Origin: Acidobacteriota bacterium
GTDB taxonomy: Bacteria; Acidobacteriota; Terriglobia; UBA7540
NCBI GenBank assembly: GCA_021827245.1
Contig: JAKAWN010000210.1
Coordinates: 1 to 11,117, forward strand
Length of the DNA: 11,117 nucleotides
Reading direction: 5' to 3'
Numbering within the stretch: the stretch's first letter is position 1; each line of letters begins with the position of its first letter. Below the pieces are notes generated by a model that did no database searches, was not told the DNA's origin, and saw nothing but the letters and a program-made list of their open reading frames with translations. Shown here one piece after another: positions 1-7,052 of the stretch. The position numbers and the translations under genes are program-made.

Positions 1-95
1 AGTTCTCTTTCGTCACCCACCAAGGCCGTTGACACGGGCATCCTGGTTTCCGAGACGGTTCCCTCTGCATCCCCAATACGATAGCAGAGTTCCAA

Positions 96-125
96 GTTGT
101 CGGCTTCCGGCCGAAGTCGGATAAC
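96..125 (+). other. RNA hairpin candidate upstream of the sugar kinase
   Basis: Positions 96-107 (GTTGTCGGCTTC) can pair with 113-118 (GAAGTC) and 120-125 (GATAAC). This gives a 12-bp stem with one bulged G at 119 and a 5-nt loop (CGGCC). Two of the pairs are G-U wobbles, which would become A-C mismatches on the other strand, so the structure favours a plus-strand transcript. No T-tract follows, so it is not a classic intrinsic terminator. It could be a leader structure of the kinase mRNA or the tail of an upstream transcript. The rest of 1-225 shows no supported gene, and no convincing promoter beyond a TACAAT at 157-162 that lacks a partner -35 box. Confidence 0.4.
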
Positions 126-225
126 CGCGAATCAAGTGCGATTTGCCTGATTGATGTACAATGGTGCCGGACGTTGCGCAGCTAGAACAGATCTTCAATC
201 GTAGAGTGACAGAGGCCTGTTGATT

Positions 226-1212
226 ATGGAAAAAATGATAATCGGAGTTGATGTTGGCGGAACAAAGGTTGCAGGCGGTCTCGTTGACCAGAAGGGCCGT
301 CTCGACAAGACGGTTACCCTCCCCACGAAGGCCAATGAGGGATTCGAAACAAGCTACGGCCAGATTGCGACCGTCATCAAACGCCTGATCAATCAGGCCG
401 GCGGCAACGACCACGTTAAGGGTATCGGAATCTGCTGTCCCGGACCGCTGAATCCGCGCACCGGCGTGGTGATTAATCCGCCCAACTTGCTAGGGTGGAC
501 CAACATCAAATTCACAGAGCGCGTGGAAAAGGAATTCCAGCTCCCCGCCCGGCTGGAGAACGACGCCAATGCTGCCGGACTGGCGGAGGTTTTGTTCGGC
601 GCTGCCGTGGGGCACAACGATGTCTTCTACGTTACCGTATCAACCGGAGTCGGAACCGGCATTATCACCAACATGAAAATCTATCACGGCAAGAATGGCG
701 TCGCGGGTGAAGGTGGCCATGTCACGATAGATTACCAGAGTCCCTACCGCTGCGGGTGCGGAACGCTGGGATGCATCGAGGCGCTTGCTGCCGGGCCGGG
801 CATGGTGCGCCGCGCCCAAGTCAAACTGCTGCAGGAGCACACGCTGCCAAGCCTTTTGCGTGATCGCACTCAGAATCACCTCAGCCGCATTACACCCGAA
901 CTGATCGAGGAGACCGCTGCCGAAGGCGATGCCGTGGCCAAAGGGATCATCGAAGAAACCGGCTTCTTCCTCGGTGTGTGGCTGGCTTCGATGATCACGC
1001 TGCTCGATCCGGACGCGGTTGTGATCGGAGGCGGCGTTTCCCGCATCGGCAAGCCTCTGTTTGACAAGATTCGCGAGACAATCCCTCATTACTCAATCAA
1101 CCGCTTTGCAAAAGACACGCCCCTCCTGCCTGCCAAGCTCCAGAAGGACGTCGGCGTTTTCGGCGCTGCCAGCCTCTTTATGCAGGAAGGTGAAAACGCA
1201 GAAGAGGATTGA
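226..1212 (+). CDS. glk: ROK-family sugar kinase, probable glucokinase
   Basis: Cytoplasmic ATP-dependent hexokinase of the ROK family, most likely phosphorylating glucose to glucose-6-phosphate at the entry of glycolysis. The start used is ATG 226, giving 328 aa, with AGAGG about 10 nt upstream; TTG 220 and ATG 235 are in-frame alternatives. Visible motifs are the N-terminal phosphate-binding DVGGTK (residues 9-14), ENDANAAG near residues 111-118 carrying the catalytic Asp (about D113), GTGIITN near 143-149, GEGGH (about 161-165), and the ROK zinc-site signature CGCGTLGCIE (about 176-185). A GGGVS motif lies near residue 270. The length fits single-domain ROK kinases with no N-terminal DNA-binding domain, so it is an enzyme rather than a ROK repressor. 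ROK members also phosphorylate mannose, fructose, N-acetylglucosamine and N-acetylmannosamine, so the substrate is inferred. A strong terminator follows, suggesting a single-gene transcript or the end of an operon entering from the left. Confidence 0.88.
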   Translation: MEKMIIGVDVGGTKVAGGLVDQKGRLDKTVTLPTKANEGFETSYGQIATVIKRLINQAGGNDHVKGIGICCPGPLNPRTGVVINPPNLLGWTNIKFTERVEKEFQLPARLENDANAAGLAEVLFGAAVGHNDVFYVTVSTGVGTGIITNMKIYHGKNGVAGEGGHVTIDYQSPYRCGCGTLGCIEALAAGPGMVRRAQVKLLQEHTLPSLLRDRTQNHLSRITPELIEETAAEGDAVAKGIIEETGFFLGVWLASMITLLDPDAVVIGGGVSRIGKPLFDKIRETIPHYSINRFAKDTPLLPAKLQKDVGVFGAASLFMQEGENAEED

Positions 1213-1233
1213 CGCGCCCCGCAAAACTTTTCA

Positions 1234-1269
1234 GAACCCGGCGTGCCGCGTCCGCCGGGTTCGTCCTTT
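1234..1269 (+). terminator. Intrinsic terminator after glk
   Basis: A perfect 10-bp stem, GAACCCGGCG (1234-1243) with CGCCGGGTTC (1253-1262), encloses a 9-nt loop. It is followed by GTCCTTT and preceded by an A/T-rich stretch (AAAACTTTTC). It sits 22 bp after the kinase stop codon. The T-tract is short and interrupted, but the stem is very stable. On the other strand the hairpin is followed by a weak T run, so it may work in both directions. Confidence 0.7.
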
Positions 1270-1359
1270 GGCCCTCGCTTTCAGGCCTTCAACGGCCGCG
1301 CCACCACGCCTTGACAAAATACCAGCAGACATAACAAATTGGGTTACAGAGGGCCGATA

Positions 1360-1605
1360 ATGAATAACGGTTTCCCCGCAGACATCGGCAAGCTACTGAT
1401 CATCCTGGGCGGCCTCCTGGTCGTTGTGGGAATTCTGTTCTTGGCTGGTTCAAAATTCTCCTTTTTCGGCCTCGGCCATCTCCCGGGCGACATCAGGTAC
1501 AAGGGTAAGAACACAAGTTTTTACTTCCCCCTGACCACTTGCGTGCTCCTCAGCGCGCTGGCCACTCTGATTTTGTGGTTGATTTCCCATTTTACTCGGC
1601 ATTAA
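1360..1605 (+). CDS. DUF2905 family small membrane protein
   Basis: An 81-aa protein of unknown function. Two strongly hydrophobic segments, about residues 9-28 (LLIILGGLLVVVGILFLAGS) and about 55-76, flank a conserved middle with GLGHLPGDIRY near residues 36-46 and FYFPLTTC near 53-60. That combination (a LPGDI motif before a membrane-embedded FYFPLTT segment) is the signature I associate with DUF2905 proteins, which are usually 60-90 aa. The start is ATG 1360; a TTG at 1339 in the same frame would add seven residues with no hydrophobic or conserved character. GAGGG at 1349-1353 is a fair ribosome-binding site, 6 nt before the ATG. The gene ends 31 bp before the xseA ATG, so the two are probably cotranscribed. 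No reaction or partner is known to me for this family, and none should be assigned from this context. Confidence 0.8.
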   Translation: MNNGFPADIGKLLIILGGLLVVVGILFLAGSKFSFFGLGHLPGDIRYKGKNTSFYFPLTTCVLLSALATLILWLISHFTRH

Positions 1606-1636
1606 GGTGGGTCCGAAGGCATCGCCAGATAGAGAG

Positions 1637-3151
1637 ATGAGTCAGATTCCTCTAGACCTTGTCCCGGAACGAAAGCTCTACACCGTCGCAGAGCTCAGCT
1701 TTGCTGTCAAAGACCTGTTAGAGTCCAGCTTTCCAGATGTTTGGGTAACTGGTGAAGTCTCGAATTTTCGGGCTGCCACTTCCGGCCACTACTACTTTAC
1801 CCTCAAGGATGCAACTGCGCAGTTGCGGGCAGTCTGCTTCCGGAACCAGGCGCGATATCTCAAGTTCAAGCCGCAGGACGGTCTTTCCGTCATCGCGCGG
1901 GGCCACCTGAGCGTTTATGAAGCTCGCGGCGAGTACCAACTCTATGTTGAATATCTCGAACCGGCTGGCCTGGGCGCCCTGCAATTTGCCTTTGAGCAAT
2001 TGAAGCAAAAACTGGCTGCAGAAGGACTTTTTGATCTGGCTCGCAAGAAGCCTTTGCCCGTCCTGCCACGCGCCATTGGTATTGTGACTTCGCCCAGCGG
2101 GGCGGCGGTTCGCGACATCCTGAAAGTGGTTAAACGGCGCTTTCCGAACATGAGCGTATTTCTCTACCCGGCCACTGTTCAGGGCACTGGCGCGGCGATG
2201 GAAATCGTCGAAGGCATTGAATATTTCGACCAGCATCCAATCGTTGACGTAATGATCGTCGGACGCGGCGGCGGCTCACTGGAAGATCTCTGGCCGTTCA
2301 ACGAGGAGGCCGTAGCGCGGGCGATTGCGGCTTCAAAGATCCCCGTCATTTCTGCTGTCGGGCATGAAACTGACTTCACCATCGCGGATTTCGTCGCTGA
2401 TTTGCGCGCGCCCACGCCTTCTGCCGCGGCCGAACTGGCGGTTCATCGCAAAGCTGATTTTCTGGCTGAGGTCGAGAATCGCGTCCGGCACTTGTCGCAG
2501 AACATCCGCCTACGGCTTTCCAACGCGCGGGCTGAGCTGACCGAGTTGCGGATGCACCGGGCATTTCAGCATTTACCGGCGCGCATCATGGAGCGCGGCC
2601 AGCGAATCGACGAGGCTCTTGCAGACACGGAGCGGGCCCTGCGCAGCCGTCTTGAAGCAGCCCGGCAGCACATGCTGGAGGTCACTACGCAACTGCTTCG
2701 CTTTGAACCGAAACGCCTGCTTGAAATTCGCTGGGTGCAGATTCAGCAACGGAAATCTCACCTCGGCATGATTGCGTCTGAAATGCACATGCTGATTGGA
2801 GCCAAAGTCAACGCCTGCCGTGAAGCATGGCTCGGCGCGTCGTCAGGAATCACACGATATGATTTCCGAGGAACGCTCCGGTTGAGACTCGCGGCCGTTG
2901 AGGAACGCGAAGTCGGGTTGCAAAGTAGGATGGCCCGGATCTTCACCGAGCAGCGCCACCTCCTTGCGCACTTCACGTCCCTGCTTGATGAACGTAGTCC
3001 GCTAACCATTCTCGATCGCGGCTACTCGATCACCCGCGATGCCAACAGCAATGTCGTTCGCGATACCGCGCAGGTAGAAGTAGGTGATGAACTTTCTATC
3101 CGTCTTTCGCGAGGGGAACTTGGAGCAAATGTAAGGGAGAAGAAGCGGTAG
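1637..3151 (+). CDS. xseA: Exodeoxyribonuclease VII large subunit
   Basis: Catalytic subunit of exonuclease VII, which degrades single-stranded DNA from both ends to short oligonucleotides and works in mismatch repair and damage tolerance together with several copies of the small subunit XseB. Domains in order: an N-terminal OB-fold (about residues 10-110, with VWVTGEVSNF and HYYFTLKD); the catalytic domain (about 120-320) with TSPSGAAVRDIL near 151-162, GRGGGSLEDLWPFN near 209-222 and GHETDFTIADFVADLRAPTP near 242-261; a long helical, probably coiled-coil stretch (about 270-440); and the usual C-terminal barrel segment (LDRGYSI...VGDELSIRL). The ATG at 1637 gives 504 aa, somewhat longer than the roughly 450 aa of the E. 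coli protein. A GTG at 1607 is in frame but gives an unconserved N-terminus. Neither start has a textbook Shine-Dalgarno site. No xseB gene follows. Confidence 0.95.
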   Translation: MSQIPLDLVPERKLYTVAELSFAVKDLLESSFPDVWVTGEVSNFRAATSGHYYFTLKDATAQLRAVCFRNQARYLKFKPQDGLSVIARGHLSVYEARGEYQLYVEYLEPAGLGALQFAFEQLKQKLAAEGLFDLARKKPLPVLPRAIGIVTSPSGAAVRDILKVVKRRFPNMSVFLYPATVQGTGAAMEIVEGIEYFDQHPIVDVMIVGRGGGSLEDLWPFNEEAVARAIAASKIPVISAVGHETDFTIADFVADLRAPTPSAAAELAVHRKADFLAEVENRVRHLSQNIRLRLSNARAELTELRMHRAFQHLPARIMERGQRIDEALADTERALRSRLEAARQHMLEVTTQLLRFEPKRLLEIRWVQIQQRKSHLGMIASEMHMLIGAKVNACREAWLGASSGITRYDFRGTLRLRLAAVEEREVGLQSRMARIFTEQRHLLAHFTSLLDERSPLTILDRGYSITRDANSNVVRDTAQVEVGDELSIRLSRGELGANVREKKR

Positions 3152-3167
3152 AAGAATTGTTCGAGTC

Positions 3168-3212
3168 GGCATCATTAGGCAACGCGATGCTCCTCGCCAC
3201 CTCTGATGATCC
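3168..3212. other. Weak hairpin between convergent xseA and the TonB-domain pseudogene
   Basis: The 61-bp gap between the two convergent stop codons contains GG-C-ATCAT (3168-3175) facing ATGATCC (3206-3212), a 7-bp stem with one bulged C, plus a small inner GCGA/TCGC pairing. It could serve as a modest two-way terminator, but no T-tract is present on either strand. The support is weak. Confidence 0.2.
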
Positions 3213-3622
3213 TTACGGCTGAGGCTTCGGAGGATTGGTTGTGATCGTCACCCGATCCGGCAGATCCAGAACAACTGTTGGGGCTGGAATGTGATACTCC
3301 TCCTTGCGATTGAGTACGTACACGTAAGTAACGGTTAACCGACTCAACTCAGAGGTCTCTCCTCTAGTATTCGCCAAAAAGTCCACTGGCGAACGTTTTC
3401 TTCCGCCGCACGCTCAAGAAGCCTCTGAGTCCCAGAAGCTCTGGCGGAGACGACTCTGCCTTCCGAGTCAATCTCGATCTCAACGCGCCCCGAACCCTGG
3501 AGCTGAGCTGCCCGTGCCAAAAGCGGATAACCCGGAACAACAACGTGGCATACGCAGATGCGAGGAGCAGGCTGACACCATACCGAAGTAGCAGCAAGCA
3601 AACATAAACACAAGCTCTTCAC
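3213..3622 (-). pseudogene. Secreted TonB C-terminal-domain protein, frameshifted
   Basis: The reading frame opens at GTG 3622 with a good GGAG site (3629-3632, 6-nt spacer). It encodes a hydrophobic signal peptide (MKSLCLCLLAATSVWCQ), then a TonB_C-like fold: YPLLARAAQLQGSGRVEIEID, GRVVSARASG, LLERAAEENVRQWTF. That frame runs to a stop at 3344 (92 aa). The missing part of the domain continues in the -1 frame: LTVTYVYVL near 3290-3310, then KEEYHIPAPTVVLDL and PDRVTITTNPPKPQP, with a stop at 3213-3215. The switch is most simply explained by loss of one T from a T-run (A5 on the plus strand, 3376-3380). Restoring one base gives a 411-nt, 136-codon gene, a normal size for these short periplasmic proteins. 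Such proteins resemble the energy-transducer domain but lack the membrane anchor and proline-rich linker of true TonB. It could be a real pseudogene, a phase-variable gene, or a homopolymer sequencing or assembly error. Confidence 0.75.
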
Positions 3623-3727
3623 TGTGGGCTCCGTTGCAGATGCCAGGTTCCGGCTCGCCGCAAACCCTAAACAGATGTAAACCTAGTGTTCAGTGTTACG
3701 GAAAAACTCGGAGATCATTGGTCATGA

Positions 3728-4210
3728 CTATAGTTTGTATCCAATCTTCCGCAGGAATTCCTTCCGAACCTTGATGTCCGCTTCGGTTTCGATGCCTTTA
3801 GTCTTCGCGCCGTCGATCACGCCGAGAATACCGCGGCCGCGGTCGGTTTCGGCGACGATGACTTGGACGGGATTGGCGGTGGCGCAGAAAATCTGGCAAA
3901 CCTCGGGGACATTCTTGACGACATTGAGGATGTTGAGGGGGTAAGCCTTTTCCATAAAGATGATGAACGAGTGTCCGCAGGAAAGAGCGAGGGCATTCTC
4001 CTGGGCCAGCCGGATCAGGTTCGGATCGTTGCCCGTCCACCGGACCAGCGCCGGGCCGGACGACTCGCAAAATCCGATTCCAAACCTGATTTCCGGCACC
4101 GTCTGGACGATCACCTCATAGAGATCTTCCACGGTTTTGATGAAGTGCGATTGCCCCAGGATAAAGTTCATGTCAGCCGGCTTGTCAATCTTGACGATTT
4201 TCAGTTCCAC
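3728..4210 (-). CDS. Adenosine-specific kinase (COG1839 / PF04008 type)
   Basis: Small cytoplasmic enzyme of the family annotated as adenosine-specific kinase, which converts adenosine to AMP and is unrelated to the larger PfkB-type adenosine kinases. GTG 4210 is chosen because GGAG (4217-4220) lies 6 nt upstream and the family typically begins with MELK; a TTG at 4222 would add four residues and overlap that site. The 160-aa product is full length, with the family blocks FILGQSHFIKTVEDLYE (16-32), GFCESSGPALVRW (46-58), GHSFIIF (79-85), FCATANPVQVIVAETDRGRG (108-127) and the C-terminal RKIGYKL. The gene is upstream of the TonB-domain pseudogene on the same strand with a 105-bp gap, and the pseudogene has its own ribosome-binding site. 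The family is known best from archaea and thermophiles. The assignment to family is firm; the activity is taken from the family name. Confidence 0.88.
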   Translation of the reverse strand: MELKIVKIDKPADMNFILGQSHFIKTVEDLYEVIVQTVPEIRFGIGFCESSGPALVRWTGNDPNLIRLAQENALALSCGHSFIIFMEKAYPLNILNVVKNVPEVCQIFCATANPVQVIVAETDRGRGILGVIDGAKTKGIETEADIKVRKEFLRKIGYKL

Positions 4211-4447
4211 AAGACACTCCAAGAATAGGCGATGAAAACGATTCTAGCACGGCATGCCGGAAGGCATCATCCGTTGCCTGATGTCATCTCTAGCGCGCTA
4301 CTCTTCCTTTGCCAAAAAGCAGACGAGCTTTCAGATTTCTGAAACGCCGTAGTGAGCGTCACCCGAAAATTACATGCTCGGCGACGCTGCTGACCCTCGA
4401 ACCGGCGGATAAGGATTTCCGTTGCTGCCTGTTTCCGCAAATTCTCT

Positions 4448-4747
4448 ATGGATATCTCCAACCAAGTGATGATTCCCGTCCGGAACCTGTTGTACCGCAG
4501 TAAATCATCCGGCCGGTTGAGCCTCAAGGATAGGTGCGCAAGGAGTGGGAAGCACAGTTTCGTCAGGGGTCTGAACCTCGAAAAGTCTGAGAAAGATTTT
4601 TGGAGCCGAATCAACCTTTCGTTTCTGCAAGAGCTTCCTGGCATTGAGGAAGAGTTTTTGACTATTGCCAAAATGAAGGAAAAGTTATACCACATCCTGG
4701 GCCCCAAGACACCACAGGCCATCCAGGGATTATCTCCGCTTTTGTAA
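4448..4747 (+). CDS. Doubtful small hypothetical ORF
   Basis: A 99-codon frame from ATG 4448 to TAA 4747. The second half reads like a plausible soluble helical peptide (INLSFLQELPGIEEEFLTI, then KMKEKLYHILGP), while the first half is rich in basic and serine residues and looks random. There is no Shine-Dalgarno sequence upstream, and I recognise no family. It overlaps a longer frame on the other strand that is equally unconvincing. It may be the end of a degraded gene or chance. Included only so the region is not read as empty. Confidence 0.15.
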   Translation: MDISNQVMIPVRNLLYRSKSSGRLSLKDRCARSGKHSFVRGLNLEKSEKDFWSRINLSFLQELPGIEEEFLTIAKMKEKLYHILGPKTPQAIQGLSPLL

Positions 4748-4838
4748 ACGGCAGACTTTAGTCAGGAAGGCTGCAAGAAAAGCCAACCTGAAGGTCGGTG
4801 TGCCAGTATGATCACGCGCTCGCGCGACGCCGGTTAAA

Positions 4839-4866
4839 TTGACAGAACAGTATGATTTTGTTAGAT
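4839..4866 (+). promoter_or_regulatory. Candidate sigma-70-type promoter for lepA
   Basis: A consensus -35 box TTGACA (4839-4844) is followed after 16 bp by TTAGAT (4861-4866) as a weak -10 box (3 of 6 consensus positions). Transcription would start about 100 bp before the lepA ATG. One copy of the CAGTATGAT direct repeat (4848-4856) lies inside the spacer, where a bound regulator could block polymerase. The poor -10 box keeps confidence low. Confidence 0.35.
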
Positions 4867-4976
4867 TTTCAGAGGGTCCACGAATGACAGTTCTGACTAG
4901 AAACCTGCCGTCGATGCCGCCCCGCGAGCTGTCTCAGGAATGAGTTCCTTTCTGGTAGAGGCAAGCCAAAAACAAC

Positions 4977-6779
4977 ATGATCGAAGCACCTTATATCCGT
5001 AATTTCTCGATTGTCGCTCACATCGATCACGGGAAGTCCACGCTTGCCGACCGCCTGCTAGAGTTGACGGGAGCGGTGGCCAAGCGGAAGATGGCGGAGC
5101 AGGTTCTGGATTCCATGGACCTCGAGCGGGAGCGCGGAATCACCATCAAAGCACACTCAGTCCGGCTGCTTTATAATGCGCGCGACGGGCACGAATACCA
5201 GTTGAATCTGATTGATACGCCGGGGCACGTCGATTTTTCCTACGAAGTTTCAAGAAGCCTCTCGGCGTGCGAAGGAGCCCTGTTGGTGATTGACGCCTCG
5301 CAGGGCGTGGAAGCCCAGACACTGGCCAATGCACAACTCGCCATGAACAACAAACTGGAGATTGTTCCAGTAATCAACAAGATTGACCTGCCCGGAGCGG
5401 ACATTGAGGGAACCCGTCGCCAGATCGAGCAGACGCTGGCCATTGACTCGAGCGATGCGCTATTGATCAGCGCAAAGCAGGGCACTGGGGTTGAAGAGGT
5501 GCTCGAAGCCATCGTATCAAGGATTCCGCCGCCCACTGGCTCGCCGGAAGCGCCCTTGCAGGCCCTGATCTTTGATTCCTGGTTCGACAGTTACCGCGGA
5601 GTCGTAGTCCTGGCGAGAGTAGTGCAGGGTACTCTGGTTCCCGGCATGAAGATTCGGCTGTGGTCGAACGGCCAGGTCTATACCGTGGAAGAGACTGGCA
5701 TCCTGACACCCGCGGCGGTTCCCGTAGAGGGCTTGCACGCGGGCGAAGTGGGTTTCGTGATTGCCAATATCAAGCGCGTGGCCGACACGAAGATCGGAGA
5801 TACGATCACCGAGGATGCTCGTCCCGCGGCAGAGCCGCTTCCCGGCTTTGAAGACATCAAGCCGATGGTATTTGCCGGCCTTTATCCAGTTGACGCCAGT
5901 GAGTATGAATCTTTGCGCGACGCGCTTGAGAAGCTGCGCCTGAACGACTCATCACTGTTTTATGAGCCGGAAAACTCTGCTGCCCTCGGCTTCGGCTTCC
6001 GGAGCGGCTTCCTGGGATTGCTCCACATGGAGATCGTTCAGGAACGCCTGGAACGGGAATTCAAGCTCAGCCTTATTACCACCGCACCGGGAGTTCGTTA
6101 TCGCGTGACGACAAAGGACGCGCAGGTGTTTGAAATTGATAATCCCACCCGGTTTCCTGAGGCCAGTGAAATTGCCAAAATCGAAGAGCCAGTTATCACG
6201 GCGTTGATTCTCACACAGGATGATTACCTGGGAGGCATTCTGGCGCTTGCGGAAGAAAAGCGCGGCGTCCAGAGAGGCTTCGAGTACGTAGCCCAGCAAC
6301 GTGTCCTCTTGACCTACGAGTTGCCTCTGAACGAGGTGGTCCTGGATTTTTACGACCGCTTGAAATCCGTTTCGCGCGGCTACGCTTCTCTCGATTACCA
6401 CTTTTCGGGGTATTGGGAATCTAAACTGGTGAAGGTGGATCTGCTGGTAGCCGGCGAAGCAGTGGATGCCCTCTCGTTTGTCTGCCACCGCGACCATGCC
6501 CAGGCGCGGGCGCGCTCACTCTGTGAAAAGATGCGGAAGCTGATTCCGCGTCAGCTTTTTGAAGTTGCCATCCAGGCGTCTATCGGCTCAAAGATCATTG
6601 CCCGCGAAAACGTACCCGCCATGCGGAAAAACGTTCTTGCCAAATGCTACGGCGGCGATATTACCCGAAAACGAAAATTGCTCGAGAAGCAGAAGGAAGG
6701 AAAACGCCGCATGAAGCGCGTGGGCAAAGTGGATATTCCGCAGGAAGCCTTCATGGCCGTATTGAAAGTGACGGAGTAG
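4977..6779 (+). CDS. lepA: Elongation factor 4 (LepA), ribosomal back-translocase GTPase
   Basis: Translation GTPase that binds post-translocation ribosomes and can drive the tRNAs backwards; it is also implicated in ribosome assembly and in growth under ionic stress. The 600-aa product is the normal family length. The G domain shows G1 AHIDHGKST (14-22), G2 RGITI (53-57), G3 DTPGH (80-84) and G4 NKID (134-137). Then come domain II (about 190-280), the EF-G-like domains III and V, and the LepA-specific C-terminal domain with [20 protein letters not shown] and [20 protein letters not shown], which distinguishes it from EF-G. The ATG at 4977 gives the family's usual start [19 protein letters not shown]. 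The AGAGG at 4957-4961 is rather far (15 nt) from the ATG. The signal peptidase gene lepB, often adjacent in proteobacteria, is absent here. Confidence 0.97.
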   Translation: MIEAPYIRNFSIVAHIDHGKSTLADRLLELTGAVAKRKMAEQVLDSMDLERERGITIKAHSVRLLYNARDGHEYQLNLIDTPGHVDFSYEVSRSLSACEGALLVIDASQGVEAQTLANAQLAMNNKLEIVPVINKIDLPGADIEGTRRQIEQTLAIDSSDALLISAKQGTGVEEVLEAIVSRIPPPTGSPEAPLQALIFDSWFDSYRGVVVLARVVQGTLVPGMKIRLWSNGQVYTVEETGILTPAAVPVEGLHAGEVGFVIANIKRVADTKIGDTITEDARPAAEPLPGFEDIKPMVFAGLYPVDASEYESLRDALEKLRLNDSSLFYEPENSAALGFGFRSGFLGLLHMEIVQERLEREFKLSLITTAPGVRYRVTTKDAQVFEIDNPTRFPEASEIAKIEEPVITALILTQDDYLGGILALAEEKRGVQRGFEYVAQQRVLLTYELPLNEVVLDFYDRLKSVSRGYASLDYHFSGYWESKLVKVDLLVAGEAVDALSFVCHRDHAQARARSLCEKMRKLIPRQLFEVAIQASIGSKIIARENVPAMRKNVLAKCYGGDITRKRKLLEKQKEGKRRMKRVGKVDIPQEAFMAVLKVTE

Positions 6780-7052
6780 AGGAGCGCCTCCCTTTTGCGG
6801 CGATCATTGGCTCTGTAGACCTCGTGCGAGACCGGTTTCGCGCACGGTACCTGGTAAATAACCTGCCGGACCCGAGCAATTCCCCGCCCTACTCGCTCCG
6901 ATCAGCCACAAGCAATCCAATCCGGGTGGAACTTCCTGTTATCATAGGAGTGAACAAGTCCGAAAAGCATCTGTGAACTTGTTTACCCGGGCCGCGACTT
7001 TTACAAATCGTCCCCGTTTCTTTCATGTTGTAGTTCACGCGGAGAATCGCCG
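6780..7052. other. Intergenic region between lepA and the crotonase gene
   Basis: This is 273 bp with no supported gene. Directly after the lepA stop a short stem GGAG/CTCC (6781-6784, 6788-6791) precedes CTTTT, a weak terminator candidate. A second stem CGTGCG/CGCACG (6823-6828, 6841-6846) has no T-tract. A 7-bp inverted repeat AACAAGT/ACTTGTT lies at 6953-6959 and 6977-6983. TTGTTT (6980-6985) and TACAAA (7002-7007), 16 bp apart, form a mediocre promoter candidate for the next gene. Confidence 0.3.

Larger units (their letters stand above)
4211..4976. other. Long divergent intergenic region, no recognised gene
   Basis: This is 766 bp between the divergent adenosine kinase and lepA starts. 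It should hold both promoters, but that needs far less space. Two overlapping open frames on opposite strands (4448-4747 plus, 99 codons; 4267-4722 minus, 151 codons) match nothing I recognise, lack ribosome-binding sites, and show no domain signature or hydrophobic pattern. The stretch looks less GC-rich and less codon-biased than the flanking genes. Small features are a CAGTATGAT direct repeat (4804-4812 and 4848-4856), a likely promoter (4839-4866) and a short stem AGGAA/TTCCT (4936-4949) just before lepA. The most likely content is regulatory DNA plus the remains of a decayed gene. Confidence 0.5.

Noticed and set aside
13..414. 133-codon open frame on the minus strand across the start of the sugar kinase gene
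   Set aside because: It overlaps the well-supported kinase start in antisense and shows no family resemblance, signal or ribosome-binding site.
3173..3188. AT(T/C)AGGCAACG-GATG resemblance between 3173-3188 and the reverse complement of about 4269-4285
   Set aside because: Only about 14 of 16 positions with a gap; too short to separate from chance, and no third copy is seen.
3344..3622. Programmed -1 frameshifting in the TonB-domain gene
   Set aside because: The T-run does not form an X XXY YYZ heptamer in the correct phase and no obvious downstream stimulatory hairpin is seen; a one-base deletion or sequencing error is simpler.
4251..4290. GGCATGCCGGAAGGCAT as a possible diverged copy of the 8452-8479 repeat arm
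   Set aside because: Similarity holds over about 17 bp and then needs a 10-bp insertion to continue; not strong enough to call a second copy.
4381..4420. T-arm-like GGTTCGA on the minus strand suggesting a tRNA remnant
   Set aside because: The flanking bases do not form a 5-bp T-stem and no acceptor, D or anticodon arms can be placed around it.
5952..6497. 181-codon open frame antisense to lepA
   Set aside because: It lies wholly inside lepA, whose protein is conserved throughout; long antisense frames are common in GC-biased genes.
6644..6976. 110-codon plus-strand frame running out of the end of lepA
   Set aside because: Its first part is an alternate frame of lepA and the rest is intergenic; no start signal or similarity.
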